Shown: positions 11,401 to 24,520 of the stretch, in pieces | Layout of the letters: each line of letters opens with the position of its first letter | How positions within the stretch are numbered: the first letter of the stretch is position 1 | DNA from: Ectocarpus siliculosus | Taxonomy: Eukaryota; Sar; Phaeophyceae; Ectocarpales; Ectocarpaceae | Direction of reading: 5' to 3' | Assembly (NCBI GenBank): GCA_000310025.1 | Contig: FN649740.1 | Coordinates: 202,728 to 266,727 of the forward strand | DNA: 64,000 nucleotides | The notes under the pieces: generated by a model | Seen by the model: the letters and a program-made list of their open reading frames with translations, nothing else | What the model was told of the DNA's origin: nothing | Database searches by the model: none | Translations under genes and position numbers: made by a program

Positions 11401-12062
11401 TGATGATGGCTGCATCACGTTCACTTAAGTGTTTTCCCTTGTTTTGTTTTTCCCACAGGATCCGACAAGCGCACCCGGAACATCCTCCCCAACGGGTTTT
11501 ACAAGTTCCTCGTCCACAACGTGAAGGAGCTCGAGCTGCTCCTCATGCACAACAGGTGACGCGCTGCCTCTCTAGTTGCGGGGCTTGGGGAGGAGTGTTC
11601 ACCCCATGTCGGTTTCAAACATGTTCCTTTCCACAAGCGACGTTTGTTGTTTGGATATGTGGTTGTAGCGGGCGTGTTGGGGTTGTTTTTTTTGTTCAAA
11701 GTTACTCGAGATGTAGGCGCCAACTACTGTGACATGTTCAGTGGGGGAGGATGGTATACATTTCGCCACAGAAAAAAAATCGTCTAATCTTTTCGCCAGC
11801 AATATCTTGTGTGCGGGGCAGAAATCTGCCTCCAACCTGGAACAAATGTGTTCCGTCATGTCGACTTGTGACACCCTTCCCTCCACTGGCTTCTTTTCGT
11901 GTTGGGGTATTGTTTGCTTTTGCCGCCTCCAGGAAGTACGCGGCGGAGATCGCCCACAACGTCTCCTCGCGCAAGCGCAAGGAGATTGTGGAGCGCGCTG
12001 GACAGCTCCACATCCGCGTCACCAACGCCGGCGCCAAGCTCAGCGCGGAGGAGGACGCTTAA
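8443..12062 (+). CDS. RPL32: 60S ribosomal protein L32 (eL32)
   Basis: Structural protein of the cytosolic large ribosomal subunit. Three exons, 8443-8626, 11459-11555 and 11933-12062, join in phase from ATG to TAA and give about 136 residues, the family's normal length. Residues 12-24 read [13 protein letters not shown], followed by [46 protein letters not shown]-like [11 protein letters not shown] and a terminal RVTNAGAKL segment, all hallmark eL32 blocks in order. Introns are GT..AG. The first, 2.83 kb, is unusually long for a ribosomal protein gene. No missing conserved block is seen. The start is the only in-frame ATG before the conserved core. Confidence 0.97.
8627..11458 (+). other. 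RPL32 intron 1, 2.8 kb
   Basis: A GTAAGG donor and a TTTTTCCCACAG acceptor bound it. I see no conserved protein, snoRNA box pair or tandem array inside it. It has a TA/GT-rich part near 9100-9200 and CG-rich microrepeats (CGCGCGCTGCGCGC) near 9012-9027. Introns of ribosomal protein genes often hold snoRNAs; a covariance search would be needed to exclude one. Confidence 0.6.
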
Positions 12063-13862
12063 GCCTGCCTTTGTGACTTCGAGCTGGTGCTGTTACGCCC
12101 ATGGCTTCCGTAGAGCTTAGTTCTTAGTGCGAGACTGGTGTCGCTGCTGTTGTTTCGTATGAAGGTGGGTCGACTCGAGTCGAGCGCAGATTTTCATCGT
12201 CTGTGCGGATGATGGATTGATGCATCAAGAGCTTTTTTCTCTGGTGGCTTCAAGGGGGGACGCGGGAAGAGGGGGGCACGGATGATTATTTCTTTGTTCT
12301 TTCGTGGACCCGTCTCTTTCCTGTGCCGGTGCTTCAGGGGGCATGGGGGGACAAGGACTAATATCGAGAGGTGTTTTTCCCAGTTTTATTTTTTCGGTCC
12401 AGCTTGCCGGAACGCCGACGCACGTCTGTCGGTCCGTTTTTTCTCCAGGATGCGCTTGTCCCAAGCCCATCCGATCGGTGTCTGAACCTGGGTGTACCAT
12501 CGTTGTCTTTTCTCCATTCCCCACAATGAGAAACGAGCACCTGGTATATCGCACGCCCTGGCATTTTCTCGACAACCGCTGCTCGTCGGCAAATGTCAGC
12601 CGATGAACGCTACGGAAGCAGGAAGCAGCGCAGCAGCAGTAGAGTGACGGACGGACATGCTGCCTTCGCTTAGCCTAGCTTATCCCTCACGTTGAACCCC
12701 TCTACAGTAGCATCTGATGCGACCGACACAAGTTCCGACCGACGTGGTTTATGTCGTCAAATGGAGGTCGACAGCGTGATCGGTGACAAACTTGGACATG
12801 CTTTCTTTCTCAACCGTATGGTGGAGTCGGTATCGCCTGCAGCGAGCACCTCAGCCCCAGTGGATGCTTACCGCAGGCAGGCAGCACGAAGTTAGGCAGT
12901 GCTACGAAGGAGCACCGAGAATCCTCCGCTGTTCGTTGATCGACGCCATGCGCAGGCTCGCAACACAAAAAAGCTACTCCGCAGCTTTCTAAAGAAGCTA
13001 GCGCAAAAAATGTTGAACCACCGTACCACCATGTTTTGAGCACTGACTTGACTGACGTTGGACATGAAAACAAGGGGCTGAACACTTGGTGTGACAAACG
13101 AGGCCTGCGGTGTACAACCAAAGACGGATGCAGGTAGATGCGCCCGGATGCAAGCCTAAGCTTCGCACTCGAGGCCATGTCACAAGTACACAACTTTTCT
13201 ACCCGTGACGGTTTCCAAAACTCCAAGGAGCCAACTTACAAGTGGGTCTTATCCCCCGCCTTCCCTAATCAAAGGGTTTGGGTTGACTAAACACCGCAGA
13301 CAAGGCGGCTTATTCGTCAACTTCATCCAAACACGAAGGCTCCGAATACGCCTGGGTCAACACAAACCAGTACTGCTGCTAAAAGCCAAACTGATTCACA
13401 GCATTGTCGGTCCGGACACAGGAAACACCCTCACAAAAAATGAAGGCGCAGATAGTTGAAAAAGGATGACAACTACAATTGTAAGAGAAAGAGGGTTCAG
13501 CCGCTGGCACCACACTAAATCCTCAAGTAGCTTCGAAGCGGGCCGGCATTGCATTTTCTAAACTGTTGGCGAATGGGGTGCCTTTTGCACCACTATTTTC
13601 GTTTCCAAACGTTTTTTCTCCGCTTCCGGTGATCACACTCCAACTCCATACTGACGGCCAACCACCGTGCAAACTACATGTAGTTTTCTTCGTAACGCCG
13701 CGAGGATCATAGTCTAACCATGGCACACCTGGCCAAAAGATCTCATCAAGCCCTTCTATGACATTATGTACCCTGCGTGGTTCGAGCTAACATGTACCCT
13801 ACCTAGACATGTTGCCGCAATTCACACGAACCACCATGTGCCACCACCTGTACCACACTAGT
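12063..13862. other. intergenic, convergent 3' ends
   Basis: This lies between the stop of RPL32 (plus) and the stop of the coiled-coil gene (minus). It holds both 3' regions. No convincing exon, repeat or RNA gene is seen. Confidence 0.5.
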
Positions 13863-16800
13863 CTAAATGCTGTGCGGTCGGGCACGGGAAGAAGGTTCGA
13901 TGCGAGTGCAACCATCCTCCTCAGCCGCGCCCTTGCCAGTAGCACCCCCCCATGCAACGCACCCCCCCCACCTCCCGCGCCTGGGCGTCGTCGGAGAAGT
14001 GCTGCGTTTCGGCGCGTCTACCTCTATAGCCTCGACCCAAGACGCCGAGCTCGCTAGCAACCTCCCGGGAGCGACAGACCGCCCCCGCCAACGCGGGGCG
14101 GGGTCTACCGGAGGGACCGCGACCATCCTCCCCTGCGCGGGGCGAGCAGATTCTTCTTTCTTGTCGTCAGCTCTTGGCGGCCCTTCCTCGTTGATTGCTC
14201 CTCCCCGCTTGTCAGATCGGAGTCCGTGACTGCCCCTGCTTTCTCGGGCAGCGGCGGCGGCGGCGGCGGCGGTGTCCTGCTCTCTCGCGGAGGATGGAGC
14301 AGCTGAGAAGCTCTCTTCCTCTCTAGTCTCCTGCGGAAAGGCGTAACCCTTCGCGCTTCCGCGGTTAAACCCACGGTTCATTTCGCTGCCTGGTGCGGTA
14401 GCGCCGCTCTTCGACGCTGCCTCTATCCCAGAAACCGAGAAATCGGCGGGCGGCGCCCACCCGGAGTCGGCAGCAGCGCCGCCTTCTTTCTTCCCCGCTC
14501 TCGCCGTCGAGTCTATCGCAGTGGTGGCGGTGGAACAGGGGCCTTCCGCGCTGTCCGAAAATGGAGAGCAGGCTAGCGTTTCCGTCGTGGAGGGGCGGTC
14601 GGTGTTGGTCGCGCTCGCCCTATCCGCCGCTTCCATTCGTTCCCGACTGTCGCACCTCTCCAAAACGACGTGGCCGCTCCTACCCAAATTGCTTCTCGCG
14701 CGCTCTTTCTGTCGGTGCCCGGCGGGTGCAGCTTCTCTCCGGCCGTGCGACGGCGTTGTCCGTGATGCTCCTGCGGTACCCTCCTCTATATCCGCGGTAT
14801 CCTTTGCAGGCGGTGGCGCTACTGTAGTAGCCGCTTCGGCGAGGGCATCCGCAGCCGTGGCGACCGCAACCGCCGCCGTCGCAACCGCCGCCGCCGACTC
14901 CGCCGCGGCGCTGCCGTACGACGCGGTCTCGACAACGCTGCTTTCGCGGCCCTTCTCCAGCACCGGTAGAGCAGTAGTAGTACAGGTGGAGCTGTTAGCA
15001 GCGCGGCTCCGTTCAGGTGGCGGCGCCGTTGCCCCCTGCCGCCCTACGCCCCTCCGGGTCTCCTCCCGGCTTTCCTTCCTCGCCGATCTCTCGTCGCGGG
15101 AGATCTCTTCCCCCCCGTGGAACAGTAGTGAGGACTTCGCACCGGTTTTGTGCTGCTGCATGTCTGCAGACGAGGCGATGAGGGCGGCGGCGGTTCCGGC
15201 GGCGTCGCTAGCGGCGGCCGCGACGGCGGCAACGGCGGCCGTCTCTCGCCGGAGGGCCTTGTTGTCCGCGGAGAGGCGGCTGTAGCCCCGGGTGAGAGAG
15301 CGGTAGCTCTCCGCGGAGGCGTGCTGGGTGTGCAGCTGGTCCTCGTACAGCCCCTTGTACGCCTGCATCAGGCTGAATCAAAGAGTGGGCGCGAGTGGGC
15401 AGAGCGGAAGAAAAATATGAGTTCTGGGTCCTCGTACAGCGCCTGCATCAGGTTGGATCTAAGGGGAGATGGGGGCGATAGAATGGAACGAGTTATGGTC
15501 TACAACGTAAAAAAACACTAGAAGCAGCATCATCGCCTCACTCGAAAAAGAGTCACTTGCGAAGAAACATAAGCAGGTCGGGTCGTGTGGTGGAACACGC
15601 CGCTTCTACGTTCACCTTTCAGCCTGCTGTCGGCGTCGGCGTTCAGCCATCCTAACGCTGCGAAGGTGCGCGTCGGACAGGGCTGTTCTGGATGCCGAAC
15701 CTTTCGCCTAGGGGCAAGAGTCAAACACATGGGGAGACACACACACACCAACGAAGGGGAAAAGGTAAATATGGGATCCGAAGGAAGAGCGAGACGCCAG
15801 AAACGGGGGGCGGGTACCAAAAATATCAAACATGACGTGGGTGATATACGGAAGGAGCAAGAGGCCTTCGAACCAACGTGTGCATGCCTGCAAGACGAGG
15901 TCAAGCAGGAGGCGGAGATCAAGCAACAGCTACCATCACAATGAGTGCAGCAGATAAAAACTCTCAGACGAGAATAGCTTCTAACAAAAAAGGGTCCCCA
16001 AGTTTTTTTAGTCATTCTGGAGACAAAATTTAGCTGCGGCCACTGGCTAAACTCGTGCATTGGGTTGTTCAAACCACACAAATCGGGACTCACGGCGCGG
16101 TCTTGTTTGATACGGTCCAGCTCTTGCCTCAGCGCCTTCGCTTCTCTGACCGCGTCGTCAGCCTTTCGTCGGTGTTCTCGCCCCAGCCCTTCTTCTTGCT
16201 GCACCGTTTCAGAGAGGGAATGCAAAGGATCCGGGTGCACCGTCCGTAACGTTGGAATATGAAAGAGGCATTCGGAAGAGGAGTGTTGTGTTATGTTCTT
16301 CTTGATGCAATACGACCAACACACCAGACGGGGCAGGCGACGACATATGACGAACGACATAAACATCACAAAACTCATCAGCAGTCGACCACATTCATGA
16401 TGGTCTGGTCGCGATAGGCGCCGAGCGATAGGTCAACAGCGTTTTCCATGAGGGGAGGCTGAATTGACCAACTCATTTGCATCAAGGGTTGAACTGAAGG
16501 GTAGGCACAAGCGTCGTGTATACGCAAGCGGTATTACCTTGAGCTGCGTCGCGAGCCGGCCGCAATCCTTCCTAGCCAGTACCAGCTCCCGATTCAAGTT
16601 TTCCACTCTTTCCCTCAACCATTCCACCTGCATTTGACGGACGTTTCCGTAAAAGGGACAGGGCGAAACATGGAGATTCACAACGGGTTGGTCTTGGGCA
16701 TGCAACTGGAATAAGACAAGGAGGAAGAGTGTTGCTCAAGGAGTGGGGATGCGCACCAGTGCTGCTACAGTTGTTTCGCTTTGATTTAGCTCTAGCCAAT

Positions 16801-18151
16801 ACCGTACGACTGCAAAGGAAGCGCGGGTCGAAGCTACCGCGTGCGATGCTGTGCAGCCTTATGGCGGTGGCACATGCAGCAGAGAGAGAGCGTCAAACCA
16901 AAAGGATGCGGGGTCTGTAGAAGTGTCTGGATTCTATCATACACCGACAGGAGTTCGCCAACACACATATGCATACGAGATAGGAGAGGAGGCCGCGACC
17001 GCTGCTGGACAGATATTAAGACTGTAGACAATGAGCCAAGACCCAAGCCACAGCCTTACCACATCCGGTACGTCTACATCCCGGGAGAACATGCGTACAA
17101 GTAAGAACATCCAGGTTCGACGTGAGTGATTGGGCGCGGATTTCAAACATGGAGCGCGGGCGGCAACAAGGACCTCCTGTACTGACAAACGAAAGAAATA
17201 CACCTCTCCGTACAGTAGTAGCTTGATCGTACTTGAAACTCACGACGACCTCGCTCCGTAGTTCCGCGAAACAAGCATGGACACGACTGCACGCAACAGG
17301 TGTCCCCTTGGCTAGTATCCATGTATGTAAAGTAGAATTCGAAAGCGAATGCCCCTGCGGATGCTGCGACAGAAATTCAAACTCAAAAGTCTCACCGGCC
17401 CAACAAGCTTGGCGCGCACCTGCTGTTGTGAAACACGGTATTCGAGGTCTTTCGCCCCTTCTCCTCACCTCTCTCAGCAACTCCTCACGTCCGGCCTGCA
17501 TCTTCGCATCACCGCCGTGGCTGGCCTGGCGGCTTCGTGTAGTCGAGGCGTCGTGAGGTTGCATGATGCGTATCCTCGTCGTCGTCGATGCTGCCCGTGG
17601 ATCTCTGCTGCTGCTGGGTCTGCGAACACTGCCTTCGCACTCGGCCCAGGCGTGTGCTGCTACCATGCCCGTCTCTTCCCGACCGACGAGGCTAACGAGC
17701 TCGAATCTTTCGTGCCCTAGCGCTAAGCCAAGGTCCAGCAGCTGCCCCACTTCGGTGGTCGCTGCCGGGTGTGAGGGAGGAGGGGGTGCGGACGTCTCGT
17801 GACGACGGCGGCGGATGATCGGATCACGTCTCCTGCTGGAGTTGTTGTCGGGAGCAGCGAAGTGCTCGCCGACAGACGAAAACATGACACTTCACGATGG
17901 CCGAGGGCAACAACAACAGCGGTCCCTGTTTATCTGCAGGGACACTGGGTAATCGGTTGAGAGAGAGCAGGTAGATATACACTTGGTGTGGTGGACAGTA
18001 GTGAACACCGCTGCAGTGAGTTGCAGAAGCGGTAGCAAGGGGGGCGAAGTGCGAAGTGACGTACCGCCGCTTCGTCGTACCCATTCTCCGGAACCCCCAA
18101 GGAGAGAGCCGCGATCTGCGCATTGCACCACTGCAAAGCACACTTGATCAT
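13863..18151 (-). CDS. alanine-rich coiled-coil protein, unrecognised family
   Basis: A multi-exon minus-strand gene. Supported exons, 5' to 3': 18151-18065 (MIKCALQWCNAQIAALSLGV, then a GTACGT donor), one or more within 17850-17466 ending in EELLRE, a 24-nt exon near 17413-17390 (VRAKLVGP), 16627-16538 (30 codons, VEWLRERVENLNRELVLARK), 16198-16094 (35 codons, AVREAKALRQELDRIKQDRA) and 15362-13863 (TAG stop at 13863-13865). The last three join in phase 0. Heptad-like Leu/Arg/Glu spacing in these exons indicates coiled coil. The long terminal exon begins AYKGLYEDQL and ends as a 500-residue Ala/Ser/Thr/Glu-rich disordered tail. Exons between 17390 and 16627 are unresolved, and the ATG at 18151 is only the first plausible one (another is at 17885). 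It is probably a scaffold or cytoskeletal protein, but no family is recognised. Confidence 0.6.
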
Positions 18152-19066
18152 CGTCTGCCGTGTGTGTGGGTGAAGCACAGAAGCAGGTGGTTCTGCTAGT
18201 CGGCAGCATGGCTGTTCTTGCTGATCCCGTTAGGTGAGGGGTCGTGGGCTTAGTTATTGTTGGTGCTTTGGACACAGGTTAGTCCGCATTTTTTTCGTGT
18301 TTCAGCTGGAGAGTGACTATCTCTCTGCACATGACGGATGCCGCAGCGTACCGCTGGCTCTCGTTGCTTCTGCCTACGAAAACAAGGTAGCTCGCATATG
18401 CAATACAGCTCTCTCCTCAAGAGAGATGAAAATTGACAATTACTACGACTGTCGGCATGCGCTTTTGTCCTGGTTGTTGAGATCAGCCACCCGCGTGGAC
18501 TACACGTACTTGCAATGCTTCCAAGGCGTGCGTGTCAAACGCATGCATACAGCTGTGCTCTGCACACGGGCAGGGACCCGAGAAGCGGCAACCAAAGCGA
18601 AGGCGTCTCGTGGTACCAGCGCAACCACTACGGCTGTGCCCTCTGTATTTCCCTATCCGAAGACTTGCTACACCTTCGAGGTACAACCCTCCATTTTACT
18701 ATTTCTACACTTCGCCTACAACATGAACGAATCCAGCTCTATCCACAGGTAAGATTCCGGGATGATGGAAATAGCGTTTCACCGCCATATTTTGGTTCTA
18801 GCGCCTTCCGCCAAAGCCGTTACTGCCGAAAAACGCATTACAGCAGTACTTTCGTAGCTCGAACTCTGACTGCAACCCTCTGCCCAACTTAGATATCTGT
18901 TGCGTAGGCGCTGCCTGGGTCTGGCTATACGCTATATCGTACGCCCCCGGATCATTGAAACCCTGTTTTTGCCTATTTTCTTGGTTAGACCATTTGAGCG
19001 AAACCGCAGCTTTTCCTTTTTCAGGGCATCCGCTCCCCGGCGCGTGGTGATGATCGTGCCTGATGA
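18152..19066. other. divergent intergenic region
   Basis: This lies between the coiled-coil gene (minus) and the arylesterase-like gene (plus), so it should hold both promoters and perhaps the missing first exon of the latter. One ACAGCAGT motif is at 18840. No TATA box or protein domain is convincing. Confidence 0.4.
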
Positions 19067-22000
19067 AAACCTGCGCGTGTCCTCTACGAGATCGATCGCA
19101 TCTCAGCTGAACCTGAACCGTATAGCCCTCACCTCGCTGAACACTCTAGGCGGATCACGGGGCAGAAGGTGGCATCGAGAGGTGTCAACTACCCCCTGCT
19201 CGGCCTCGCGTTGATAGGGCTGGCCGTTGCCAAGCTCGCGACGGTGTACTGGGAGATGGAGCAGCGGGTGCCTAAGACGTCCTTCGGGACGGAAGGGTGA
19301 GATTGCGGCGAGTTTAGGTTGGGGCTGCGGTGATTTTCTCAGGCAGACTCACCACTGCTGTTGCTCTTGAACCCTCTATGACCGCCATGCTGTCTGAGAA
19401 GTCGTCTCGCCTACGGCCGCAGCCGCCGCGCCCCGCACGAGCGAGCCTGCTGCAAGCGCCTGCTTGCAGCTGTGCACCACCTCGAACCGCGTGAAGGTTT
19501 GCACCCCTCTTGCGTATTTCTCGCCAGCGTTTGTCGTCCGTCACAACTTTTGCTTACCTCACCTTTCCCGATGCCTCCGCGAAATAACGCTTCCCTGCCA
19601 GGTGCACTCGTTATCGGGACATGATGTCCCCCGAGGACATAATCCCGGTCTTCGAAGGCGTGTTCGTAGCCTCCAGCGACGAGCGCAGGCAGTTCGTGAT
19701 GCAGTCTATCGGGGCTGAGGCTGCACCCTGGGGCGACCTGTTCGCCATCTGGGACGTCGACACTCCTGGGCAGGTATATGCATGGTGTCCCACACGCACT
19801 GGTGCCGTTTCGTTGTTATTCCCCCAACCTCAATATTTTAGTGTTTTCCCCTCCAGCATGATTATTAACCTTTTTTCACCGATACAATCGAGTGTCTGTG
19901 CAGGTAGTTCCCGTCCAATCATCTTCTGAGCTGTTGACACCTATAACGTATCTTAAGCTGTCCCCGATTCAGGAGGAAAAGGTAACACATCTGTGTTTTC
20001 AGGTCGTTCACAGTGGAGACTGATTATTTAGGGGAGCCGTTTTCCAGTGGCTGTCGACCTGTTGAGAGCAACAGTCTAACGCTTCGCTTGAAAACAACCA
20101 CCGAAAAACGCACGTTAGAAGGCACTACTGCTGTGTGGGTGTGTTTGCGACACGTTTGGCGCAAGAAAACACCTTGTTTTCTTTTCGAGTTTTTGTGGCT
20201 GGTAACAATGCTCACTTTCAGCTTCCCCGTACCCCAAATCAACCAGAATATCGTGCCGCTGCGACAAAAGCAAGGGAAATATCCATCCCACAACCTATAC
20301 AAGAATATGGAAGACGAAGTTTAGTCAGATGCATGTTACACCCAATATCGTGGCGCTGACCAAGCCCCACCCCGGCCCCTCCCGTTTGTCCTCTCCTCGG
20401 TGTGATCGCGCAATGCCCACCACGACGCCCGTCTGGCCCACAGGACCCCAAATCAGCGGTGCTGGAAATCGAAGGGTTTCCAGAGGGGAATGCGTTTCAC
20501 CCCCACGGCATGCACTACCGTGCCGAAACCGGGGAGCTGTTCGTGGTGAACCACGCCTACTCCCAGGGAGGGGAGCGGATAGACGTGTTCAAGGTGTCGG
20601 AGACCTTCCCGCAGGACGCCCTGCCGCCTGTGCACCCTTCCCTGCTGGAGTTAACGCCGCCGCAGGAGGAGGACGAGGAGGGTAAGTCCGATGTTGTTGA
20701 CATCGGCGTGGCGACCGCGGTGCTGGGTGACGATGAGGACGACGAAGGTGTTCAAGCTGAAGGAGGCGACGGGTTGGGGGGAGAAGCGACGGTTGGCGAG
20801 CACGAGGGCGGGGGTGGGGCTTCGTTGTCGGGGGATGACGGCGGCGACGGTGGAGTGTCAGACGACGTCTCCTCGGAGAACGAGGTCGAGAGTGATAGGG
20901 CCGATGCTGCCGTCGAGGAGGAGGAGGAGGAGGAGGAAGAGGAGGTTGTCGAGAGCCCGAAGGAGATGGCCAAGCGGCTCAAGAGGGAGGCGAAGGAGGC
21001 GGCGGGCAGAGCCAAGGCGGAGGAGAAGCAACGCCTCGCAGACGAGAGAGCGGCCGCCAAGGTGTGTTAATTGCGGGTTGGTTGTCAGCAACCTTACACA
21101 TAAGGGGGGGGTGTCTTCTTGTTGATGTTAACGGGCGGATACATGGTACCCGTCACGAGGAGAGAATTCCAACTTTTGGAGGCGAGATCTCAAAAATACG
21201 AAAGTGTGTCGTTGGTCACCGAAGCGGGGCGTGGCACCAACACGAGTTTGTGGTGGCTGTTTAGCGGCTCCGCGAACCATGTTGCGGTTTTGGCCTGGAA
21301 AAGTGTTGTCTCCGATCCCAGATAGTTGTTGCTTACTATGCCACCTAGCTATATTGCGTCTCACGCATCGCCATCCCGAGAGACCTGCTTCTTTCCCTCC
21401 GCCTCAAGCGTAAGACTGGTTATTTTGCCGCTAAGGATGCACGCAACCACAAGTAAAGCAAGCAGCAAAGTTCAGCGTCGATCATGCCCCAGCGGGTCGT
21501 CGATTCCTGTGTCCCCTATCGCGTCCTATGGAGACACCGTTTGCCACGCGCACTCGAGGATATAATGTGTGCCTAGCGTTTATAGCCGGGTTCTTTGAGC
21601 CGTCCGGACCTTCGGCTGAAGTACAGGGCGCCCTAAGTCGTGGTCCACAGTGTTTTTTTAACTCCAGAGATAAAGGGTAGATCAGTTGAAGGCGTAGACC
21701 ACGCAAACCAAGGTTTATGAACAACATTCGAATGGCCATGGCGTTTTTATAGGGGTGTGCGGGAAAACACTACTCGTAGCACGGGCCAAGAGGAGTTGCG
21801 TTCTGCCAAAACCACCTCGAGTTAGTGGTCTCCTTGCCTGCCTCCAAGTGAAAAGAAGGCGTACCGCTCTAAAACATTATGCGTTTCCCCCAGGCACACA
21901 TCTCTTCATAGAGGCTGGAAAACAAGTCGCAAAACCCTCCCGGCACACCCCACACGAAACAAATCGCACAGATTTCTCCGAAAACAAACCGCCTGCCTGC

Positions 22001-24520
22001 TCACACAATCCGAATCCGCGTTGTTCGTCCGGTGCCGTAGGCAGTCGCTGCGGCGAAGGCGGCGAGGGCGAAGGGCCTAGCCAAAGGGCAGACCCCGATC
22101 ACGCTGACCTATTCCTTCTCGGTGGAGCACGAGCTGATCACGACCAACTACGGGGTGCTGAACGACCTCGTACTCGTGGACGATGACGAGCTGTACGTGA
22201 CGCAGTTCATGGCGATGCGGCACCCGCTGCACGGCCCCACACAGCCGGACGGGGTCCTGGAGCACCTCAGACTCTACGGCTCCATGCTGCTCCTGATGCT
22301 GCAGATCAGCCCGGCACCCATCATCCGTTGCACCGGTACGCAACAAAAGGGTTGCCCCCCCGTCCATGTTTCCCCCGTTCTGTTTCCCGGTGTACGGGCC
22401 GTAAAAGGGGGCCCAGGCGATAGGGTGCGTGGGTACGGTGGTTGTTGCGCTGCCGCCCCCCTCCTTATTTTTCTTCCGTGACGTCGTCGTACGTGCTCCA
22501 TGATGTAAGCTTTCAATGCAACTTCGTGCGGCCCCACTTCAGTGGGGAGCCCACGCCAACTCTCGGATCTCGCGTGGAAGCCACACCGCACAATTCAGGC
22601 GGCGGTGGCACATTCTCTCTCTTTTCGGGTGTACGGAGGCGTTTATTCCCGGTTTCTTGGTCATGCTTTGCTCTCGTGTTGATGGACAGGGATCCGTGGG
22701 GCCGACATCGACTGCGAGCGCCTGGCTAAGGGGAGGGGGGCGATGTACAACGGCATCGCGGTGCGTCACAAGCGTCATATCAGAATTGGCAGTCACGAAT
22801 ATGGGCAACGGTTGGTACATACCACGCACGTGCACGGACGGTGTCGTGCTCGCTGCTACTGCGGTTGGCGGTATGGGCTGCGGTATTTCGTACCGCTGAT
22901 GATGCCGGGATGGAATGGCTTCGTGTGACGATTGACGGAAATTACGGACTGTCATTCCAAGGACATCCCCCCCTGGGGTAGGCCTACCGCCTTCCTTCTT
23001 GCATGGTGTAATCGGTTCGTACCCCCCCCCCTCCCCCACCGTTTTTCTCTTGTGTGTTGCACCCCCGCCTGAGAGAGCAGTTAAACCCGAACGGAGAACG
23101 TCTTCTAGTGTCAGACACGGCGGCGATGCAGATGCTCATTTTCAACCGCTCCGTGGAGACGGGAGCGCTCAGACTACGACAGCGGCTAGACCTCCCTGGG
23201 TCTCCGGATAACCTCGAGATCGATCTATACCGAGGTGGGTGTCAATGTACCTTTCGCCTCTACCGCTGTGTGTAGGTGTCCCGCCCAACAATAAGCCCTC
23301 TCTCGCGCGGGTTGGGAGTTTTGGAAGTCTTGGGCTTTGGACTGTTCCTTGTTGGCTCTTGTACGGCGCAAACATTGGCTCGTTCGAGGTAACATCGGCT
23401 TGTGCTCGAGAATCACCAAGCGGCTCAGGGGGGCAGCCATCCTTGTAGCGATGTTCGAGCGCTGCAGTCCTGGGCTCCCCCCGCTGTCACAGGCTTTCCC
23501 TGTTTCTGTCTTGTGTGCGAGTGTGGGGTCACATTTATTTCGCTAAGACCTAACGACGTTATTTTTCCTTGCTTGTGGTTGGGCCCAAGGGGGTGGGGTC
23601 GGACGGCGCTTGCAGCGTACGTCACTTGGCGATGCATTCAGTGCTACCTTCGTTTGTGCTAGACCCTACCCCCCTGGTCGGCTTGATTGCTGTCACCCCG
23701 TCCCGTAGTACTGGCGGCATACATGTTTTCCTGCTTCCTGCTGCTGGGTGTACCGCGCCATGATGTATTTGCTACGGTTGTTGTGCCACTTTCCAGCGGC
23801 CGAGGGAGTCGAGGCGTACACGGTGGGGCTGATCCGTGCCACCGACTTCGCCAAGTATTCGGCGGCGATGGGTGGGGCTACGGACCCCACTGATGGGGAC
23901 GACATAAAGATGGCGGGAGGGTTTGCTTCCATCGTATTCGACCAGGAATCTGGTGAGCCGGAAGGAAAGGTGTCCATGTATGTGTGCATTTTCCTTGCGT
24001 TCAGGAAGGGGGTTTGGGGGAGGAGGTGTCAAGAGGAGAAGCCACCGTTTCACCAGGCCTGCCGCACGCGAATGTGAAGTGCCTGGTAAGCTGCTCCGGT
24101 AGGCCCAACAACGGTGACGCTAATGAAGCAAGACCTAGCACCGTGCAGAGGTGTGGAATAATCAATGTTGCACGGTGTGGTATGCAAGGATAATTTCACC
24201 GGCTCTAGCCACATGCGCGTTTACTCCACCCCCTTTTACCGAATCGGCACCTTCCCGGAAAAAATCACAAACCAGGCAAGTACGAGAGCAGTTTGGAGAT
24301 GTGGCACGACGGGAGCCTGCTCTCGATTTCCTCTGCGGCCTCGACCGCCTCGGGGGCCCGCGTGATGGGCTCTGCCGTTGAGGAGGGGTACCTGTTGTGC
24401 CGCCCACCCCCTTGCCCGTTGGGCAGCCAGGAGGCAGCGACGGATGGGACGACATGTCCGTGGGGACCACCCCCCCCGCCGGCGGTAGAAGAAGAAGAGG
24501 AGGCCGAAGACCCAGAGTAG
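19067..24520 (+). CDS. paraoxonase/arylesterase-like six-bladed beta-propeller protein
   Basis: Probable calcium-dependent esterase or lactonase of the PON/SMP-30-type propeller fold, membrane anchored. Exons: an open frame within 19067-19296 holding the hydrophobic segment PLLGLALIGLAVAKLATVYW, a small uncertain exon near 19450-19520, then 19602-19773, 20444-21061, 22041-22335, 22690-22760, 23081-23234, 23797-23969 and 24281-24520 (TAG). All joins from 19602 on close in phase. PON-like landmarks occur in order: EDIIPVFEGVFVASSDERR, GDLFAIWDVDTP, NAFHPHGMHY (PON has FNPHG), GELFVVNHAYS, TTNYGVLNDLVLVDDDELYV (the Asn-Asp of the metal site), MYNGIA, RLLVSDTAAM and PDNLEID. Oddities: the 20444-21061 exon carries about 130 residues of Asp/Glu/Gly and Lys/Ala-rich insert not found in PONs, and the C terminus is Pro/Glu-rich. 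The N-terminal start is not resolved. The real substrate is unknown. Confidence 0.8.
20660..21061 (+). repeat. acidic low-complexity coding insert
   Basis: Within the propeller gene, GAGGAGGAG-type codons give a run of ten or more Glu after an Asp/Gly-rich stretch, followed by a Lys/Ala/Glu helix with AKRLKREAKEAAGRAKAEEK. It sits between two propeller strands and likely forms a charged surface loop or coil. Confidence 0.7.

Noticed and set aside
14521-15285. 254-residue plus-strand open frame
   Set aside because: It is the antisense shadow of the Ala/Ser-rich last exon of the coiled-coil gene; GC-rich third positions keep the opposite frame open.
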